A DNA stretch of 64,000 nucleotides from Rhodocollybia butyracea (taxonomy: Eukaryota; Basidiomycota; Agaricomycetes; Agaricales; Omphalotaceae), in assembly GCA_015501585.1 (NCBI GenBank), contig JADNRY010000321.1:1-64000 (forward strand). The letters run 5' to 3'. The translations under genes and the position numbers were made by a program. Position 1 is the first letter of the stretch. Each line of letters opens with the position of its first letter. The notes under the pieces are model-generated. The model was given only the letters and a program-made list of their open reading frames with translations, was not told the origin of the DNA and searched no databases. Positions 1-12,306 of this stretch are shown piece by piece.

Positions 1-544
1 AGAAGTAGAGTATAATTTGAGCGGTTCAAGAGTTTTGAATTTATCCATGACTATGATAATATTGAGATGAAGCAAGTGAAGCACAGCCACCTGAACAAAC
101 CTTGATTTTATCTCCGAGTTTGCTCCGGGGTCCAGACGACTAGTACTACTACTCAGTGGTCAACCACTACAAGTGGATTATACCTAGATTAGCGAGAGAA
201 GTTTAGATGGGAACCGTGAAAGCTTTTCTGGGACCTGCGTAGAGCTGAGATACTGTTAAATCTGCAACTTAGCAAGGCTCGATCCAGGCCGAAATTTACC
301 AGTAATACTGCCCATTCTTTCGTCTGGTTCCAGCTCCAGTATGAAATGGACTTCAGGAATCAGATAGTATGATGCCTCGTATCAACTCAAAAGTTACAAG
401 TGTGCAATTACAAGCGCTTAATGCTAGATCACCGTATCACGCGCCAGTCACGTCGCGTCGGAGCTCCGCCGCGACGAGACAAGCTCTTGCTCTGATACTT
501 TCTGCTTGTTCTTTCCTCTTCTAAATCTTTCGCCTCTTTCCAAA
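1..544. other. intergenic, upstream of the F-box gene
   Basis: No open frame with recognisable protein similarity was found here. The last 60 bases are pyrimidine-rich and precede the proposed F-box start, as expected for a fungal promoter and 5' leader. Confidence 0.5.
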
Positions 545-2296
545 ATGGTCACCGCAGACAATTTGAACTTGGATGTTCTCGAGCTCATATTCCTCTATCT
601 TTATGGAAATGACTTGTCTTCGGTGGCCCTCGTCAAAAAAATCATTTTTTGCTGCGGTCATTCCAAGACTGTGAGTGAAAGAAGACACGGTCTATGCCTT
701 TCTGAACCTCATCAGATAATTGTTCTAGTTATCGCAAGATCATATTTCGCCTGAGTCATGCAAAGAGATACCCTCAGGTTCCTTTCAAAAATACCTTTTC
801 AATCGTTTCTTGACGATCTGTTCCTTCAGGTTATGTCTCCCTTCCAAGCTATACTTGCTCATCCAGCTCTTTCTACTCACGTCCGCTGTGTTGGTATGAA
901 GATCTCTTCTCAAAGAGGTAGCATTCATTCATTCCGAATCCAGAGATAAGAACGATTCCGAACTTAAATTCAAAGCCCCAACACCATCCTGTTTTTTTTA
1001 TCTGAATGTACCCGCGCTTTGAAGCTCTGCTATAACCTTCGGTCCTTTCGATGCACTGTCAATGCCCTTCCTCCGCTCCTAGTCACCTTAGAAGGCAAAG
1101 AACGATTGTCAGAGCTTCGTGTTCACGCCAATATCACCACAACCCAAGCCAAGAAACTGGCCGAGATCCATAATCTGACCGACTTGTGTTTGGACCATGG
1201 GTCATGGAGTATTATCGACCTCCTTCCGCGATGGACACCAAAGTTTTCGAATACTTTGACTTCTTTGTGTCTTTATGTATGTCATGTTTGCGTCTTGCTT
1301 TCAGCTCTTTCTGAAGAAAACAGAACGCCAGCGTACTCGACGAAAGCTTGTTAGATCAAGTTCTTCAACAACTCCCCGGACTATTAGGTCTACATGTTAT
1401 CGAATGCGGGCAGATTGACCATGTTGCTGTTCTACGCCTGGTTTCTCATACCCCGTTGCTTGAAAGGCTGTCGCTGAGTACAACTGTGCGTAGAATCGAA
1501 ATTATCACTCTCACATTTGACACGTATTCTATACAGGAATCATCTTTTCCCCTGGCCCAGCCCGCTCCTTCACTGGCCCATCTGAAGCATCTAGCCCTGG
1601 ATACCCGGTACTCGATGATGTCCTCTTCAGCACCACAAGTTCTATTCTCGATTCTGAATCACATTCAATATTCAGCCCCTTCCCTCATATCGTTTGTCAT
1701 GAGACTTCCCGATCTCAAAATCACAGTAGGGAAAGAGCTCATCGAACAGCTTGTCACACTTCAGGGCAGCACCTTGCAAAGTATCGCCTTTGTTGATTGC
1801 GGGGTCAGTCAGGATTCAGTTCTGACTATAGTTACGTCTTGCCCAAACCTTCAACACTTTGAGCTGCCAGTTTCGTTGAAAGAAGGAGTTGTAAGTCGAA
1901 TCTTCTGATTCGTCTTCATCATTTCAACTCGTTTCTTGTCAGTTTGCTTTCGGGAACGCCATCGCAAAAACTACGAATCTGCAGACCCTCATCGACACAG
2001 AAATACATTCATCCCATGGGCATGGTCCGAATGTTGGTTTAACACAAGAAAATGCGCGTTTTTTCATGAAGCGTGTGCCTTCTTTACGCAGGATCATCAG
2101 CGGGAATCGGGCCTGGAACTGGGAGGTATGTAGTCCATGATCCATCTAGGTCACTTGAGCCCCTCTACTCATGATGGTGCTACAGAGTAAAGCGCCCTCT
2201 GGTTTAGTAGAACTGTCACTTGAACGACTACCTGCCTATTCCTCAGGAACGTATTGGTTTATGCCTCGAGATGTTACAGGCTTTAGCATGAACTAG
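545..2296 (+). CDS. F-box / leucine-rich-repeat-like protein
   Basis: The N-terminus reads MVTADNLNLDVLELIFLYL, a typical basidiomycete F-box opening; such proteins recruit substrates to SCF ubiquitin ligases through Skp1. Further exons give leucine-rich stretches, for example near 1019-1300 (LRSFRCTVNALPPLLVTL) and 1348-1900 (LLGLHVIECGQIDHVAVL), consistent with LRR substrate binding. The last exon begins near 2187 and ends at TAG 2294-2296. Several introns of about 50 bp are needed. The F-box itself reads through only if the A7 run at 635-641 is one base shorter: the expected continuation KKSFFAAVIPRLYRK lies in the neighbouring frame. Paralogues of this type are abundant in Agaricomycetes, so the substrate cannot be guessed. 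Confidence 0.7.
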
Positions 2297-2594
2297 GCCT
2301 TTTCAGCCTTTGCAGTCTGTTATACCGCCAACAGATATTGTACAACAAGCGGCACTTCTTTTTTGCCTCAGTGGTCTTGCGAACCAATCTGGGTTACACT
2401 AATTACAAATGTTCTCTATATTTTGCAGTGTATTATACAACTTCTATACAACATAATACCGGTGGTACCCATCCCAACAACAACCCAAGACGTTACTTGA
2501 ACGTATTGTACAACAAAAAATCCATCTCTTGGCAGAACGTTCCTAACGATCTCACCGAGGCCGGATAGATCAAGAACGTAACCGAGGAGCGTCC

Positions 2595-3213
2595 TCAAAG
2601 TTCAAGTTCTTTATTCGAGACGACTGTTGCACCCGCTGCCAGTGTAACAATGCTCAACACGGCTAGTAAGGGTTTACGAGCGTCTTCATACTGGAAGTAG
2701 GTATATTCAATGAGCTATGATTATAAAATCGAATCGAGTACCACTCACTTTTTTCTTTTGCCCACTGTATCTGTAGCGAGTAATTTTGGATGGACCGTCG
2801 TAGGTGTACGGCGGTGGACTGCTGAAAGGCAGTAGAATAGAGGTTTGTGTATGATGCATTCGATGATTATCCAGTGCTCTGGATTGTCTCGTAGCTTTTG
2901 TCGATAAAAGTGAAAGCGACGAGTGGCGAGGATTTGCTGGACCGTCAAACACTAGTGGTGGAGGAAGTGTAGTTGGAGTTTCAACGCTCGACGGTGTGGC
3001 TGTTACGATCGATGGTAGCCTGGCTCGTGCACGAGGGATGAGTTGTGCCACATTCGAGGCCCCAAGTCTGACTGGCGCATCGAATATATCTGCTATTGGA
3101 GGCATGGTAAAAGACTGGCTTTCTCGGAGGTCTATAGCAATCGAGTGTGGGGTGGAAGACTTAGTGAACGACCTCTGACGCAGCAGATTTAACGAAGGGC
3201 GCCGGGGAACCAT
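2595..3213 (-). CDS. hypothetical protein with C-terminal membrane segment
   Basis: Two exons, 3213-2749 and 2690-2595, are joined in phase 0 over a 58 bp GT-AG intron and encode about 185 residues. The N-terminal two thirds is Ser/Pro/Arg-rich and low in order (MVPRRPSLNLLRQRSFTKSS). The second exon adds a short hydrophobic helix (PLLAVLSIVTLAAGATVV) seven residues after the intron and ends with a polar tail. This is the layout of a tail-anchored or single-pass protein. I do not recognise the family. The clean splice and uninterrupted frame argue for a real gene. Confidence 0.6.
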
Positions 3214-4383
3214 AGTGGAAGACGAGTGGGGGGGAAATGGGTACTCGCTTTGTGAAATTGCAGTATATGGGAATCGATATCCTTTATATGGGATGCCCAG
3301 TAAGTGTGTATTTGTTAGTCATAGTACTGCATATGGTAACTTTACTTAAAGGTGCCTCGCAGAAAACGTTAATATTTTTATGCCCACCGGTCTATTCGCT
3401 GCTGCAATCCAGCAGTCCGAATTCGTTATTAGCTTGGAGCCAAGGTCCGCCGCTTGGGAAGTCTGTTTGAATGTTTTATCAAGACAGCTCGGGCTCTGTC
3501 CGGAGTTAAAGCGGGAATGCTTGGTGCTTCGGATTTTTTTCGCGGCCGCCAGATGCATGGCCTTGTAGATCCAGTGACTTTAACACTACTGGATCGATCT
3601 AGTTAAATAAAAGATCCTCTGGAATGGAACGTTACATTCTGTTTATCATGGAGAGCTGTGCATCCGCCTGCCTGTTGACCAAACCTTCCACAGATCATCA
3701 AGGTGAAAGCGCGATTTAAGGCGTAACTATATTCCGAGTCCTACACTTGTTAACTGGTAACAAAAATGTCTCGACTTCTGGGCTTTGAACAACTTGAAGG
3801 CATAAATGGTAAAAAAAAACATGCGCTCCCCTTCCAGTATCCAAGCGGGTCAACTGGACATTTTTACTGCGAAATTTTTGACCGAGTATGCTGAAGTATG
3901 CCAAAGTACGAACGCATCATGATTTTTGAGTTCAGGTAAGTACTGCTGTTTCGACGTCGCAATGGGCTTCAGAACGTTTCTGGTGGGCATAAGAAACTGG
4001 TATTCTTTGATGGTAGAACTCCCTCTGAAATGACTTGAAAATGCTACCGGACATCCACCGGCCCGAATCCAACCTCCTAAAGATCATCAAACAAAACTAC
4101 GATAGGAAAATTCCTCTGTTTCTATGAACTTGAAGGTTGAACAATTGTGGACATGTGCTTCCCCCGGTTTCTGAGCGGTTTTGCTGGCAGGAATTAACGG
4201 AGTTATACCCAAAGTAAGGGGCGAACGCTTTGACCTCCCCTAGCAGGTCACGGTAAGGTCGCAACAAAGCTCGGAGCGTACCTCTGGGGTGTTCACAGAG
4301 GCCCATTAACCTCCATTTGCAGAACGTTGGTTGAGCGTGTTCAATGCACGTTGCGGAGCGCATGAACTTTTTTGGCGCATACC
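3214..4383. other. intergenic stretch without recognisable gene
   Basis: Short open frames occur on both strands (longest about 99 codons, 4097-4396 minus), but none shows a domain, plausible splice chain or start context. Part is presumably the divergent promoter region between the minus-strand gene ending upstream and the plus-strand locus that follows. Confidence 0.4.
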
Positions 4384-5463
4384 ATGCGCAGAGCACGAGG
4401 ACTTGAAGAATATAAGTATATCAAGACGAAAGTGAGATTTACATCCAACGACCATAATGTCAACAGCTACCAATCCGACAAATCGCGTTTACGACGAGCG
4501 TTTCTTCCTCAGCATGGGTTTGGCTCGCATGTCACTTTCGAGACTATTGCTAGGTACCATCGATACCTCTTTCGGGTCTACACGCCAAAATATCCTCCCG
4601 CTGTCCAAGACGACTCTGTCTTTTTCGTTGGCGCTCGTTTTGACAACTTTGCCCCTCAGACGCCAAATCTTGAAGAGATGTATGATGGATTATCAGGTGG
4701 CTCGCTCATCGAAACAGCAACTTATGAGGACTGCATCCAGCATCTCAGCTGGGAAACTCGCTCTAGATCGCCTTTTGTTTCTGCAACATTCAATCTTGGC
4801 TGGGCCATATGGGACGCCGTCAGGCGTTTCAATATTGGGATGAAGCATGATGTTCACATCGCGGTCATAGACGCGAGCTCACTTTCTGGAAAAGCGGTTA
4901 CTACTCTACAGTTACTGCGGCGCAGTCCTTCAAAGTAAGATTTATCGCGCAATGTATTCCCTTATATTTTTTTATTCAATCGCTTCTGCTCTACAGGAAC
5001 TTGAAGCACCCGCGGCACTCACGATGGTGTCGTTTTGCGCAAGACTCACAATCAGTTATGATTTATGGTTTTTGTTCCCCGGTCGGCGGTTCTTGCATCT
5101 GTTCCCCTACGGACCGTCATTCAGAATCTTCCTTCATATTTTTTGAAAACACCGTCGAACTCGCAAATCACATTTGACCTTCCACTAAACATGATTTTTG
5201 CATGGGATTTTATGTCAAAAAGGGATACCAATTTCCGGAGATTCTGCCAGGAAACAGGGGAGCGATTCACCAGAATGCCATACCAGAATCGTGTTCGTGA
5301 GATCACTGTCGGCTCAGTACGGTTAGCCTTGACCTTGCTAAACCCTTGGTTTCATCGAGCTCTGGAAACCGGTGATATTCAGTCGGCGGTAACGCGAGTA
5401 GAAGATCTCTCTGCTTTGATTGCCCATTGGCCCGAGCAGTCAGGATCCCGCGATCATGCCTGA
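4384..5463 (+). CDS. DUF7587-domain protein (frame-shifted)
   Basis: The segment RYLFRVYTPKYPP, followed by FNLGWAIWDAVRRF and HIAVIDASSL, matches the layout of DUF7587, a fungal domain of unknown function. An intron starts at the GTAAG at 4935; after acceptor ACAG (about 4998) the frame continues HSRWCRFAQDSQSVMIYGF. The rest of the domain (VPRSAVLASVPLRTVI) is one frame away; shortening the T5 run at 5069-5073 by one base would join them. The start is uncertain: ATG 4384 keeps the frame, but ATG 4458 opens another frame (MSTATNPTNRVYDERFF). The locus runs straight into the next open frame and may be one gene with it. Confidence 0.55.
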
Positions 5464-6331
5464 AATGGCGAGCCTAATGAGGGCTTTGATTCAGTTATTG
5501 GCGGAGGAAGTGCGGGGCAGTAGTAGTCGTACACTCCAAGCAACCTCAGCAGAGGTTTCACGCCTTCAAAAGGAGGTCGATGATTTGCTAAAGATTTTCC
5601 ATGTCCCAGAGGATAGTACTGTTTCCCTTGGTGGACTTGAATTTGTGCAAAAAGGGGCTCCAAACTCAGATACCTACGAATCAGAATCGAGTGGAACATT
5701 CCCAGACTCTCCACAAGGTCCGACTGGCCAGACCGGCCACCATCAGCGCTCCAAGCTAAAGGTGACCATTCCCACTTCTCTTGACAGTGTTGCCTCCGAT
5801 TCTTCAGCACCTTCATCTGCGTCCCCTGTCACACCAGAATCGGATACGTCATTTACATTGCCTTCCCACACGAAAGCCAAGCCATTCTCCCAGTCAAATA
5901 CTGGTATCCCTCCTTCGCCTAATTTTTCCTCTACATCTATCACTGAATTTACGCCGCCTCCATCACCTCTTGTTCGTCCCGCTTCGCCTCCTACCTCGCT
6001 TCGAATATATATTCCTTTGGTGCCATCCCCCGTACTATCTTCTGATCCCCCTTCTGTTTACCTTTCTGCATTGAAATCACCCCTGTTCGAGTTGCCCTTG
6101 GCCAAAACGGAATCCGAACTTTCGAGCTCGGATGAATTTTTCGAGCGATCGTATTGGAGCCCTTGTAGTTATTATGATTGTTCTGACTCCAATTTCTCGG
6201 AAGAAGAGGAGGACAGACGTTCCGGTTTACATGATGCTGTCTCTTACGCCGTTACTGGGTTTTTGGTTGGTGCAGCCATCACTCTTTGCATTTTGTCGTC
6301 CCAGCGACGTACGATGCTGTACTTGACATGA
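5456..6331 (+). CDS. Ser/Pro-rich membrane-anchored protein, probably the C-terminal part of the DUF7587 gene
   Basis: An uninterrupted frame of about 290 codons starts at ATG 5456, eight bases before the stop of the upstream DUF7587 frame, leaving no room for an intergenic region. It begins with a helical segment (MRALIQLLAEEVR) and a predicted coiled coil (EVSRLQKEVDDLLKIF). A long Ser/Pro/Thr-rich linker, an acidic patch (SNFSEEEEDRR) and one C-terminal transmembrane helix (AVTGFLVGAAITLCILSS) follow. This could be the membrane-tethering tail of the DUF7587 protein, separated only by a frame break, or a separate overlapping gene; overlapping genes are rare in fungi, so I favour the first reading. 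Confidence 0.5.
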   Translation: MPEMASLMRALIQLLAEEVRGSSSRTLQATSAEVSRLQKEVDDLLKIFHVPEDSTVSLGGLEFVQKGAPNSDTYESESSGTFPDSPQGPTGQTGHHQRSKLKVTIPTSLDSVASDSSAPSSASPVTPESDTSFTLPSHTKAKPFSQSNTGIPPSPNFSSTSITEFTPPPSPLVRPASPPTSLRIYIPLVPSPVLSSDPPSVYLSALKSPLFELPLAKTESELSSSDEFFERSYWSPCSYYDCSDSNFSEEEEDRRSGLHDAVSYAVTGFLVGAAITLCILSSQRRTMLYLT

Positions 6332-6445
6332 CACTCGTATTGCTTGGCGACTCTCATCATTTTGGATGGATATTTATAGTACATATTTTAATGAGGCGGT
6401 CGCCTACGGTCGCGAGTATAATTTATAATGAGATAACTTATGTAT

Positions 6446-7306
6446 CTAGTTGCGGATCGCATAAATAAACCCATCGTACCCCTTCTCGCCTACTGTCGCA
6501 ATTGTGGTAGCATCCACGTCCTTATCTCCTTTGAGGCCATTCAATAACAGCCTCACTCCTTCAATGTTTGGGTCAGATTGCTCCGGATCGGCAACACGCC
6601 CGAACCGCACGACGTTGTCGACAATCTATGTTAAAGCTCAAGCAATGCGGCTTGCAAAAAAACTGAACTTTACTTACGATGATCCCCCCTTTTCTAACCA
6701 GTCGCTTTGCCTCTGTAAAGTATTTGAGGTTCGACGGTTTGTCTGCGTCAATGAAGATAAGATCGAATTTCTCATTTGAAGGCAGTTTGACCATCGAGTC
6801 GTGTCCTGGGCCGATTATGATCTTGCACTTAAAAGACAACCCTGCGTTGAACAGGTTTTCTTCTGCAACCTGAGAAGAAAAGTGCGATCAATCAGTATGA
6901 GTCGCCACATCCTTGTGATCGCGTACCTTGGCATGCTTGTCGTTGATTTCCAAAGTGATAAGCTCCCCATCCACCGGAAGAGCACGGCCAAGCCATATAG
7001 TTGAGTAGCTGGGTGGGAATTCAAGTCAAGCATGTAAATGAAAACCCAAGCTCACCCTCCAAGAGTTCCTACTTCCAAGATCCGTTTCGCTTGAATCGTT
7101 CTAGCTTGGAGCTGCAGAAATTTTCCTTGCGAGGTGCTAACCGCGATTTCAGGTAGGCCGTTTACAACGCTGTTCTTGAGCGCGGCACTGAGTATCGGAT
7201 CATGGGGAACGAGGAAAGAGTTATGGTAGACATCTGAGCGGACCCAGTCTTCAGTGGAGGTGGATTTGGGTTCTTGTTTGGTTTGAACAGGATATTTATC
7301 CGCCAT
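6446..7306 (-). CDS. S-adenosylmethionine-dependent O-methyltransferase (caffeoyl-CoA type, family 3)
   Basis: Four exons (7306-7056, 7008-6927, 6869-6678, 6625-6446) sum to 705 bases and give a 234-residue protein, the usual length for Methyltransf_3 enzymes. The SAM-binding loop ILEVGTLGGYSTIWLGRAL is split by the first intron. The metal/substrate motif FIDADKPSNLKYF and the strand KGGIIIVDNVVRFGRV follow in the expected order. Members of this cation-dependent family methylate catechol-type hydroxyls; the natural substrate is unknown. The start MADKYPVQTKQ is the first in-frame ATG. All splice sites are GT-AG. The gene is divergent from the TCD1-like gene, with about 136 bp between starts. 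Confidence 0.85.
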
Positions 7307-7442
7307 CTAGATTTCTTAGCGAGTCGTCCTCACCAGTGCCAGAATATAATAGGATAGATCGTCGTAGTTGAAGAATCAAGATACTTGGGCGCTTATCTGT
7401 ATGACATCATCTTCGGGCCGCACCGTGCGCTAAACTTTGGAG

Positions 7443-9236
7443 ATGGACAACTTTCGCTCTCATAGAGCGCAACTTGTTGCCGTTGCACTTGCCGCCTCAG
7501 TTGCTACAGCAGGTAAGTCCTATTAGTATCTCGCTCAACCCCTGTTCTCACCAATGGTAAGGCCTTATTGCATCCTACAACGCATATTATCGAAGCATCA
7601 AACGAAAAGAGTTGAACGAAGAAGTTTTGCGGTCTATCCAGTCAAAAGGATCTAATTTCAATTTCCAAAAACTTCAAGGACCGCCCCAGGACCCCGAAGC
7701 TACTTCAACACCTAGAAGCTCGGCGTATAATGAGGAACTCATACGCGAACAGCTAGCTAGAAATTATGCATTTTTTGGCGAAGAGGGAATGCAGAAAATC
7801 CGAGGTGGAACTGTAGTTGTAATTGGATGTGGAGGTGTTGGTAGCTGGGCTGCTATCATGCTCGTCAGATCGTGAGTCCGTGACTTCATGGTTCATAGAC
7901 ACATCTTGACAGAATATTAGTGGTTTGTCGAAAATCCGTCTCGTAGACTTTGACTACGTCACTCTCTCATCGTTGAATCGGTAAGTTACATCCTCTGGGC
8001 TTGCGATTCAGGATGCTTCTCATTGAATGCTTAGACACGCCACTGCCTTGCTAGAAGATGTCGGCACACCAAAAGTCAAATGTATAGAAAGGACGATAAA
8101 ATCTATCGCAACGTGTGAAGTGGACGCTAGAGTCGATGTATGGCGTAAAGAGGATGGCGGGGCCCATCTCGAAGGCGCAGATTGGGTTATAGGTAAGGGA
8201 AATCATGAATTGAGGAAACGTGAGCTCATTTTGGAGTAGATGCCATCGACAATATCCAGACCAAAGTAGACCTCTTAAAGTACTGCAACGACAATGGTAT
8301 CAAGGTAATTTTGCAACGATTTTGCAACGTGGTATGCACACCCTGTTGTACTGAGTCGAACTTGGCAGGTGTTCGCCTCTATGGGCGCAGGTGCTAAATC
8401 CGACCCGACTCGCGTCCAAATTAGCGATATTTCCTGTACTATCTATGATCCTTTAGCTCGTTCCGTTCGTCGTCGACTACGCCTCCTCGGTGTATCATCT
8501 GGAATCCCCGTGGTATATTCTACAGAAGTCCCTGGCGATGTCAAACTACTCCCTTTGGATGAGGATGAATTCAAGAAAGGGCCCGTAAAAGAACTCGGGG
8601 TTTTTGACGATTTTAGGGTGCGGATTCTACCTGTACTTGGACCTTTGCCTTCAATCTTTGGTCTCCATATCGCAACGTATATCCTTTGCGAACTGGCAGG
8701 AAAGCCCATAATAAACCCTCTTCCCATCAAAGGTCGGAGGAAACTCTATGAGCGACTTTGGAGGGACCTGCTACATCGGGAGGAAAAACTGGCAGGGGAA
8801 ACACTCAAGTGAGTTCTATCGATGTTTATATGCTAAACCAGATAATAATACTTTTTTAGTCGAATTCCACTCGACGAGGATGACATTGGGTTGATATTCG
8901 AAGGTATTGTCATTGACTTTTGTATCTGTTGATATAGGCGTCTTATGCGTATCAGATATCCATCGTGGACGTTCTGTTCTGCCTCCACACGAAGTGCCAA
9001 CGAAGCCCGCGCTTGTACGTTGGGATCTCTCTCGACCTCTGACGCTAGAAAACTGCGTTGTGATGGAGGAGAAGGATACGGTGAAGCATATCAAAGTTTG
9101 GCGTGAAGGACTTGAGGGTGCCAACGACAGTGCCGGGGCATTCATTTCACCGGCAGAGGTTTGGGGGAGTGAAGTCGACGCAATCGTCGGCAGAAGAGCT
9201 AAGGAAATAAAAAAGGTGCAGGATTGGATAGCATAG
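7443..9236 (+). CDS. TCD1: tRNA threonylcarbamoyladenosine dehydratase (TcdA/Tcd1-type, E1-like)
   Basis: Residues near the start (AQLVAVALAASVATAGLIAS) form a membrane segment, as in yeast Tcd1/Tcd2, which sit in the mitochondrial outer membrane. The ThiF/E1 nucleotide-binding loop VVVIGCGGVGSWAAIMLVRS follows, then IRLVDFDYVTLSSLNRHATA, DAIDNIQTKVDLL and KVFASMGAGAKSDPTRVQ, all hallmark stretches of the family. The enzyme uses ATP to cyclise t6A37 of tRNAs to ct6A. Several short GT-AG introns (for example after MLVRS at about 7871) are needed. The C-terminal extension to VQDWIA is typical of fungal members. The whole frame is intact. Confidence 0.9.
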
Positions 9237-9515
9237 GCTAAGGATGCCCTTAGGCGAACTATTGCGCTTAGTACCTGGATCTTTATCACGGTCACCACTT
9301 CCCGACTTGGCAATGGAGTCGAACGTTGATATTACGTTGATGAGCGCCTGTCTCCACTTTAGTTAGATGAACGCTGTTTCATTATTAAGAGACATTACGT
9401 CCACGAAATCAATAAGTTTTCGTCTCCTGGACTTTAAGCTCGGATCCCCAAAGCGCTCCGTCCCCACCACGTAGGGCTTCACTAGCAGTACAGATCTCTA
9501 GGCTTTGAGCTGAAA
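9237..9515. promoter_or_regulatory. TCD1-LCB2 intergenic region, presumed LCB2 promoter
   Basis: This 279 bp gap separates two plus-strand genes. I see no conserved motif that I can name. Confidence 0.3.
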
Positions 9516-11749
9516 ATGCCTTCTGGGATATTCAAGAAAAAGTCTTCGTCCACTTTGCCTGCTGACGCTTCGTCTTATCTGCTTGCGTTAAGTCAAGCGG
9601 ATGCGCGCACTAGGAACAAGGTCTCTTCATCGGCAACTTCAACAATCTCGACACCAGCCTTGTCGTTGTCCTCGTCGCTCACAGCGTCGACGAAAGACAC
9701 GTTTTTGACCCAGGCTGACAAGGATGATATCGAGAACATTCATGGATTATCTCTGCCTGCTAAACCGCCAACTTCTGACCAGATCTATAGAGCTGTTCAT
9801 ACAGAATTTGGTCATTGTTCAACCGAGGAATTCCGTCGGTTCTCTTCGCATCTTCCAAATACGCCTGTGCCCAAACATGTCGATAGGGATCCTCCATACT
9901 ATGTCCTGCTATCAACGTACATCAGGTGAGCTCACTTACCTTGCCCTTTGTATTCTATCTCTTTGTGCTCAACAAACATAGCTACCTCATCTTAATTGTG
10001 CTGGGGCATGTAAGGGACTTCTTAGGAAAACGGTTCTATCCCAAGTCATACGCTGATCTAATGCCCTCTAATGTACGTTTTTCACGTCTCTTTCTACCGA
10101 GCGGTCTAAACTTTTACATAGGGTTATGCGCCGCTTACCTCGGATTTTGATTCGTTTTACACCCGTCGTCTCAAGCTGCGCATGAATGAGTGCTTCAACC
10201 AGCCTGTCACTGGCGTCGCGGGACGTACGATACAGATCTTGGATCGTTATTCCCCTGATTATAATCACACTCAAATCTCTCTCGGTACAATTTCCCGCGC
10301 GCTGAACATTTCTTCTTACAACTATCTTGGTTTTGCCCAAGCTCAGGGTGGGGTTGCCGATGCTGTTGAAGTGGGCATGAAGCTATACGGTGTCACTACT
10401 TGTGGTTCCAGGCTGACGGGTGGTTCCTCCGACCTCCACACCGCTACTGAGATCTTGGTAGCCAAATTTCTTGGCACTGAAGACTCGTTAATTACCAGTA
10501 TGGGCTTTGCGACCAACTCTACCATTATCCCTGCCTTGGTATCGAAGGGGTGTCTCGTAATCTCTGACGAATTGAACCATGCGTCAATTCGGTTTGGGGT
10601 AAGACAAAGTGGGGCTCATGTAAAAATGTTCAAACATAACGATACGAATGCTCTCGAAGCACTTCTGAGGGAGACCATCAGTCAAGGACAGCCAAAAACA
10701 CATCGGCCATGGAAGAAGATTCTGGTTATAGTGGAAGGCCTATTTTCCATGGAAGGTACAATGGTTGATTTACCACGGGTTTTGGAGTTGAAGAAAAAGT
10801 ACAAGGTCAGCATACGTTTTCTGTTAGCCTCATTCTGATTCTCAAGTGAATTGTTCAGGTATTTCTACGCTTTTGACTGGACTTTCGTCAACTCTAACCA
10901 GATTTATATAAAAAGTTCAATCTCTTTGTCGATGAGGCCCATAGCATAGGTGGTATCGGTAAACATGGACGCGGAATCGCAGACTATTTCAACATCGATC
11001 CAGAGGAGATTGATGTGCTCATGGGCACTTTCAGCAAATCATTCGGAGCTGCTGGAGGTTACATTGGAGGAAAGAAATCTCTCATCGACAGATTACGAAT
11101 CCGCTCCTACTCTGGCGTTTATGCGGAAGCCATGTCTCCTCCGGTAATGGTACAGATCATTGCCAGTATGGCGAGTATAATGGGTGTTCAGGAGAGCGAA
11201 TTGAATCACAGCGTATCCTCAGGAGGCTCCACTCTGCGCCTCGCTTCACCAGATTCAGCGTACTATGGCCCCATCACTCAGCGCTTCCTTCCTACCTGGC
11301 TTCCTCTTCCTTATGAGCTCTCCTCGGGTTTGGAGGGCCGCGAACGCCTCCGCCGCCTCTCTTTCAATTGCTATTACCTTCATCGGGGCCTAGACAAGCT
11401 TGGCTTTATTGTGTACGGACACCCCTGCTCGCCAGTCGTGCCCTTGCTCATATATCAACCCGGAAAAATGATAATGTTCCACCGGATGATGAAGGACCGC
11501 AAAACTCCCATCGTTACCGTACCCGTTGCCTATCCTGCTACTCCATTGATCACCTCAAGAATAAGGCTTTGTGTCAGTGCGGCTCATACGAAGGAGGATA
11601 TAGATGAGATATTGAGGGCGTGCAATGAGGTTGGGGATGTGTTGGATTTGAAACATGGGATCTCAAAGAAGGAAAGGTGGACGTTAGATGAGGTTTGCGG
11701 GAGGGCAGTGGAGTTGGTTAACCTTCCGGATCACGACTGGGGAAATTAG
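9516..11749 (+). CDS. LCB2: serine palmitoyltransferase subunit 2
   Basis: Four exons (9516-9925, 9982-10072, 10122-10805, 10916-11749) sum to 2019 bases, 672 residues, close to other fungal LCB2 proteins. The protein has a Ser-rich cytosolic N-terminus, a membrane segment (SYLILIVLGHVRDFLG), then the alpha-oxoamine synthase fold. NYLGFAQ, YGVTTCGSRLTGGSSDLH, DELNHASI and FVDEAHSIGGIGKHGRG are present. The PLP-binding lysine lies in MGTFSKSFGAAGGYIGG. With LCB1 it condenses serine and palmitoyl-CoA in the ER, the first committed step of sphingolipid synthesis. All three introns are GT-AG and the frame is intact. Confidence 0.95.
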
Positions 11750-12306
11750 AAAATAGAGCTGGCGTCCGTTAGATATATAACGCATCTTGAATCTATTTTA
11801 CAACTACTTAAATAACAAGTACCACGTCCCGTATCATAGGCAGATTTTGCAGATTTTTGCCTTGACATTACACTTGTCTTTTTCGTTGGTCTCAGTCGTA
11901 TGGAGTTGTGAACCAACCAGTAGTCGCGCTCCAGCATTTTATGACTTTGCCGCTACTTTTCTTCTTTGTCTAAATACCAAGGATTACAACTAGGACCATA
12001 AATCGCTTGACTGTGTCCGATGATAACTGAGTCGAGACTGGTCTATACCCATCCGTTCATGGTCAATTGTGCTTGTTCTCCTTACGTACTGGACATATTT
12101 CAGATTAATGTTTTGAGACCTTGACTGTATGGGATTAGAATTCCTAGTCCTAGACCACATATTTTCGAACACTATGACCCGATCCCATCGTATCTGGGTT
12201 CGAAACTTGTAATATGGAATTGGCAGCACCACTGACCACAAAAGTTGTGGATAAAGCATAGCCACTTTTAACGCGCGCCAATTTTCTCCATTGAACTCGC
12301 CAAAAC
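11750..12306. other. intergenic, no gene seen
   Basis: AT-richer stretch of 557 bp between LCB2 and the membrane-protein gene. No ORF here has a recognisable domain; it presumably holds the LCB2 3' UTR and the next promoter. Confidence 0.4.

Noticed and set aside
4097..4396. Minus-strand 99-codon frame upstream of the DUF7587 locus
   Set aside because: No domain, and it overlaps the presumed promoter and start of the plus-strand gene.
8816..9313. Minus-strand 165-codon frame opposite TCD1
   Set aside because: Antisense to the conserved C-terminal exon of the dehydratase gene.
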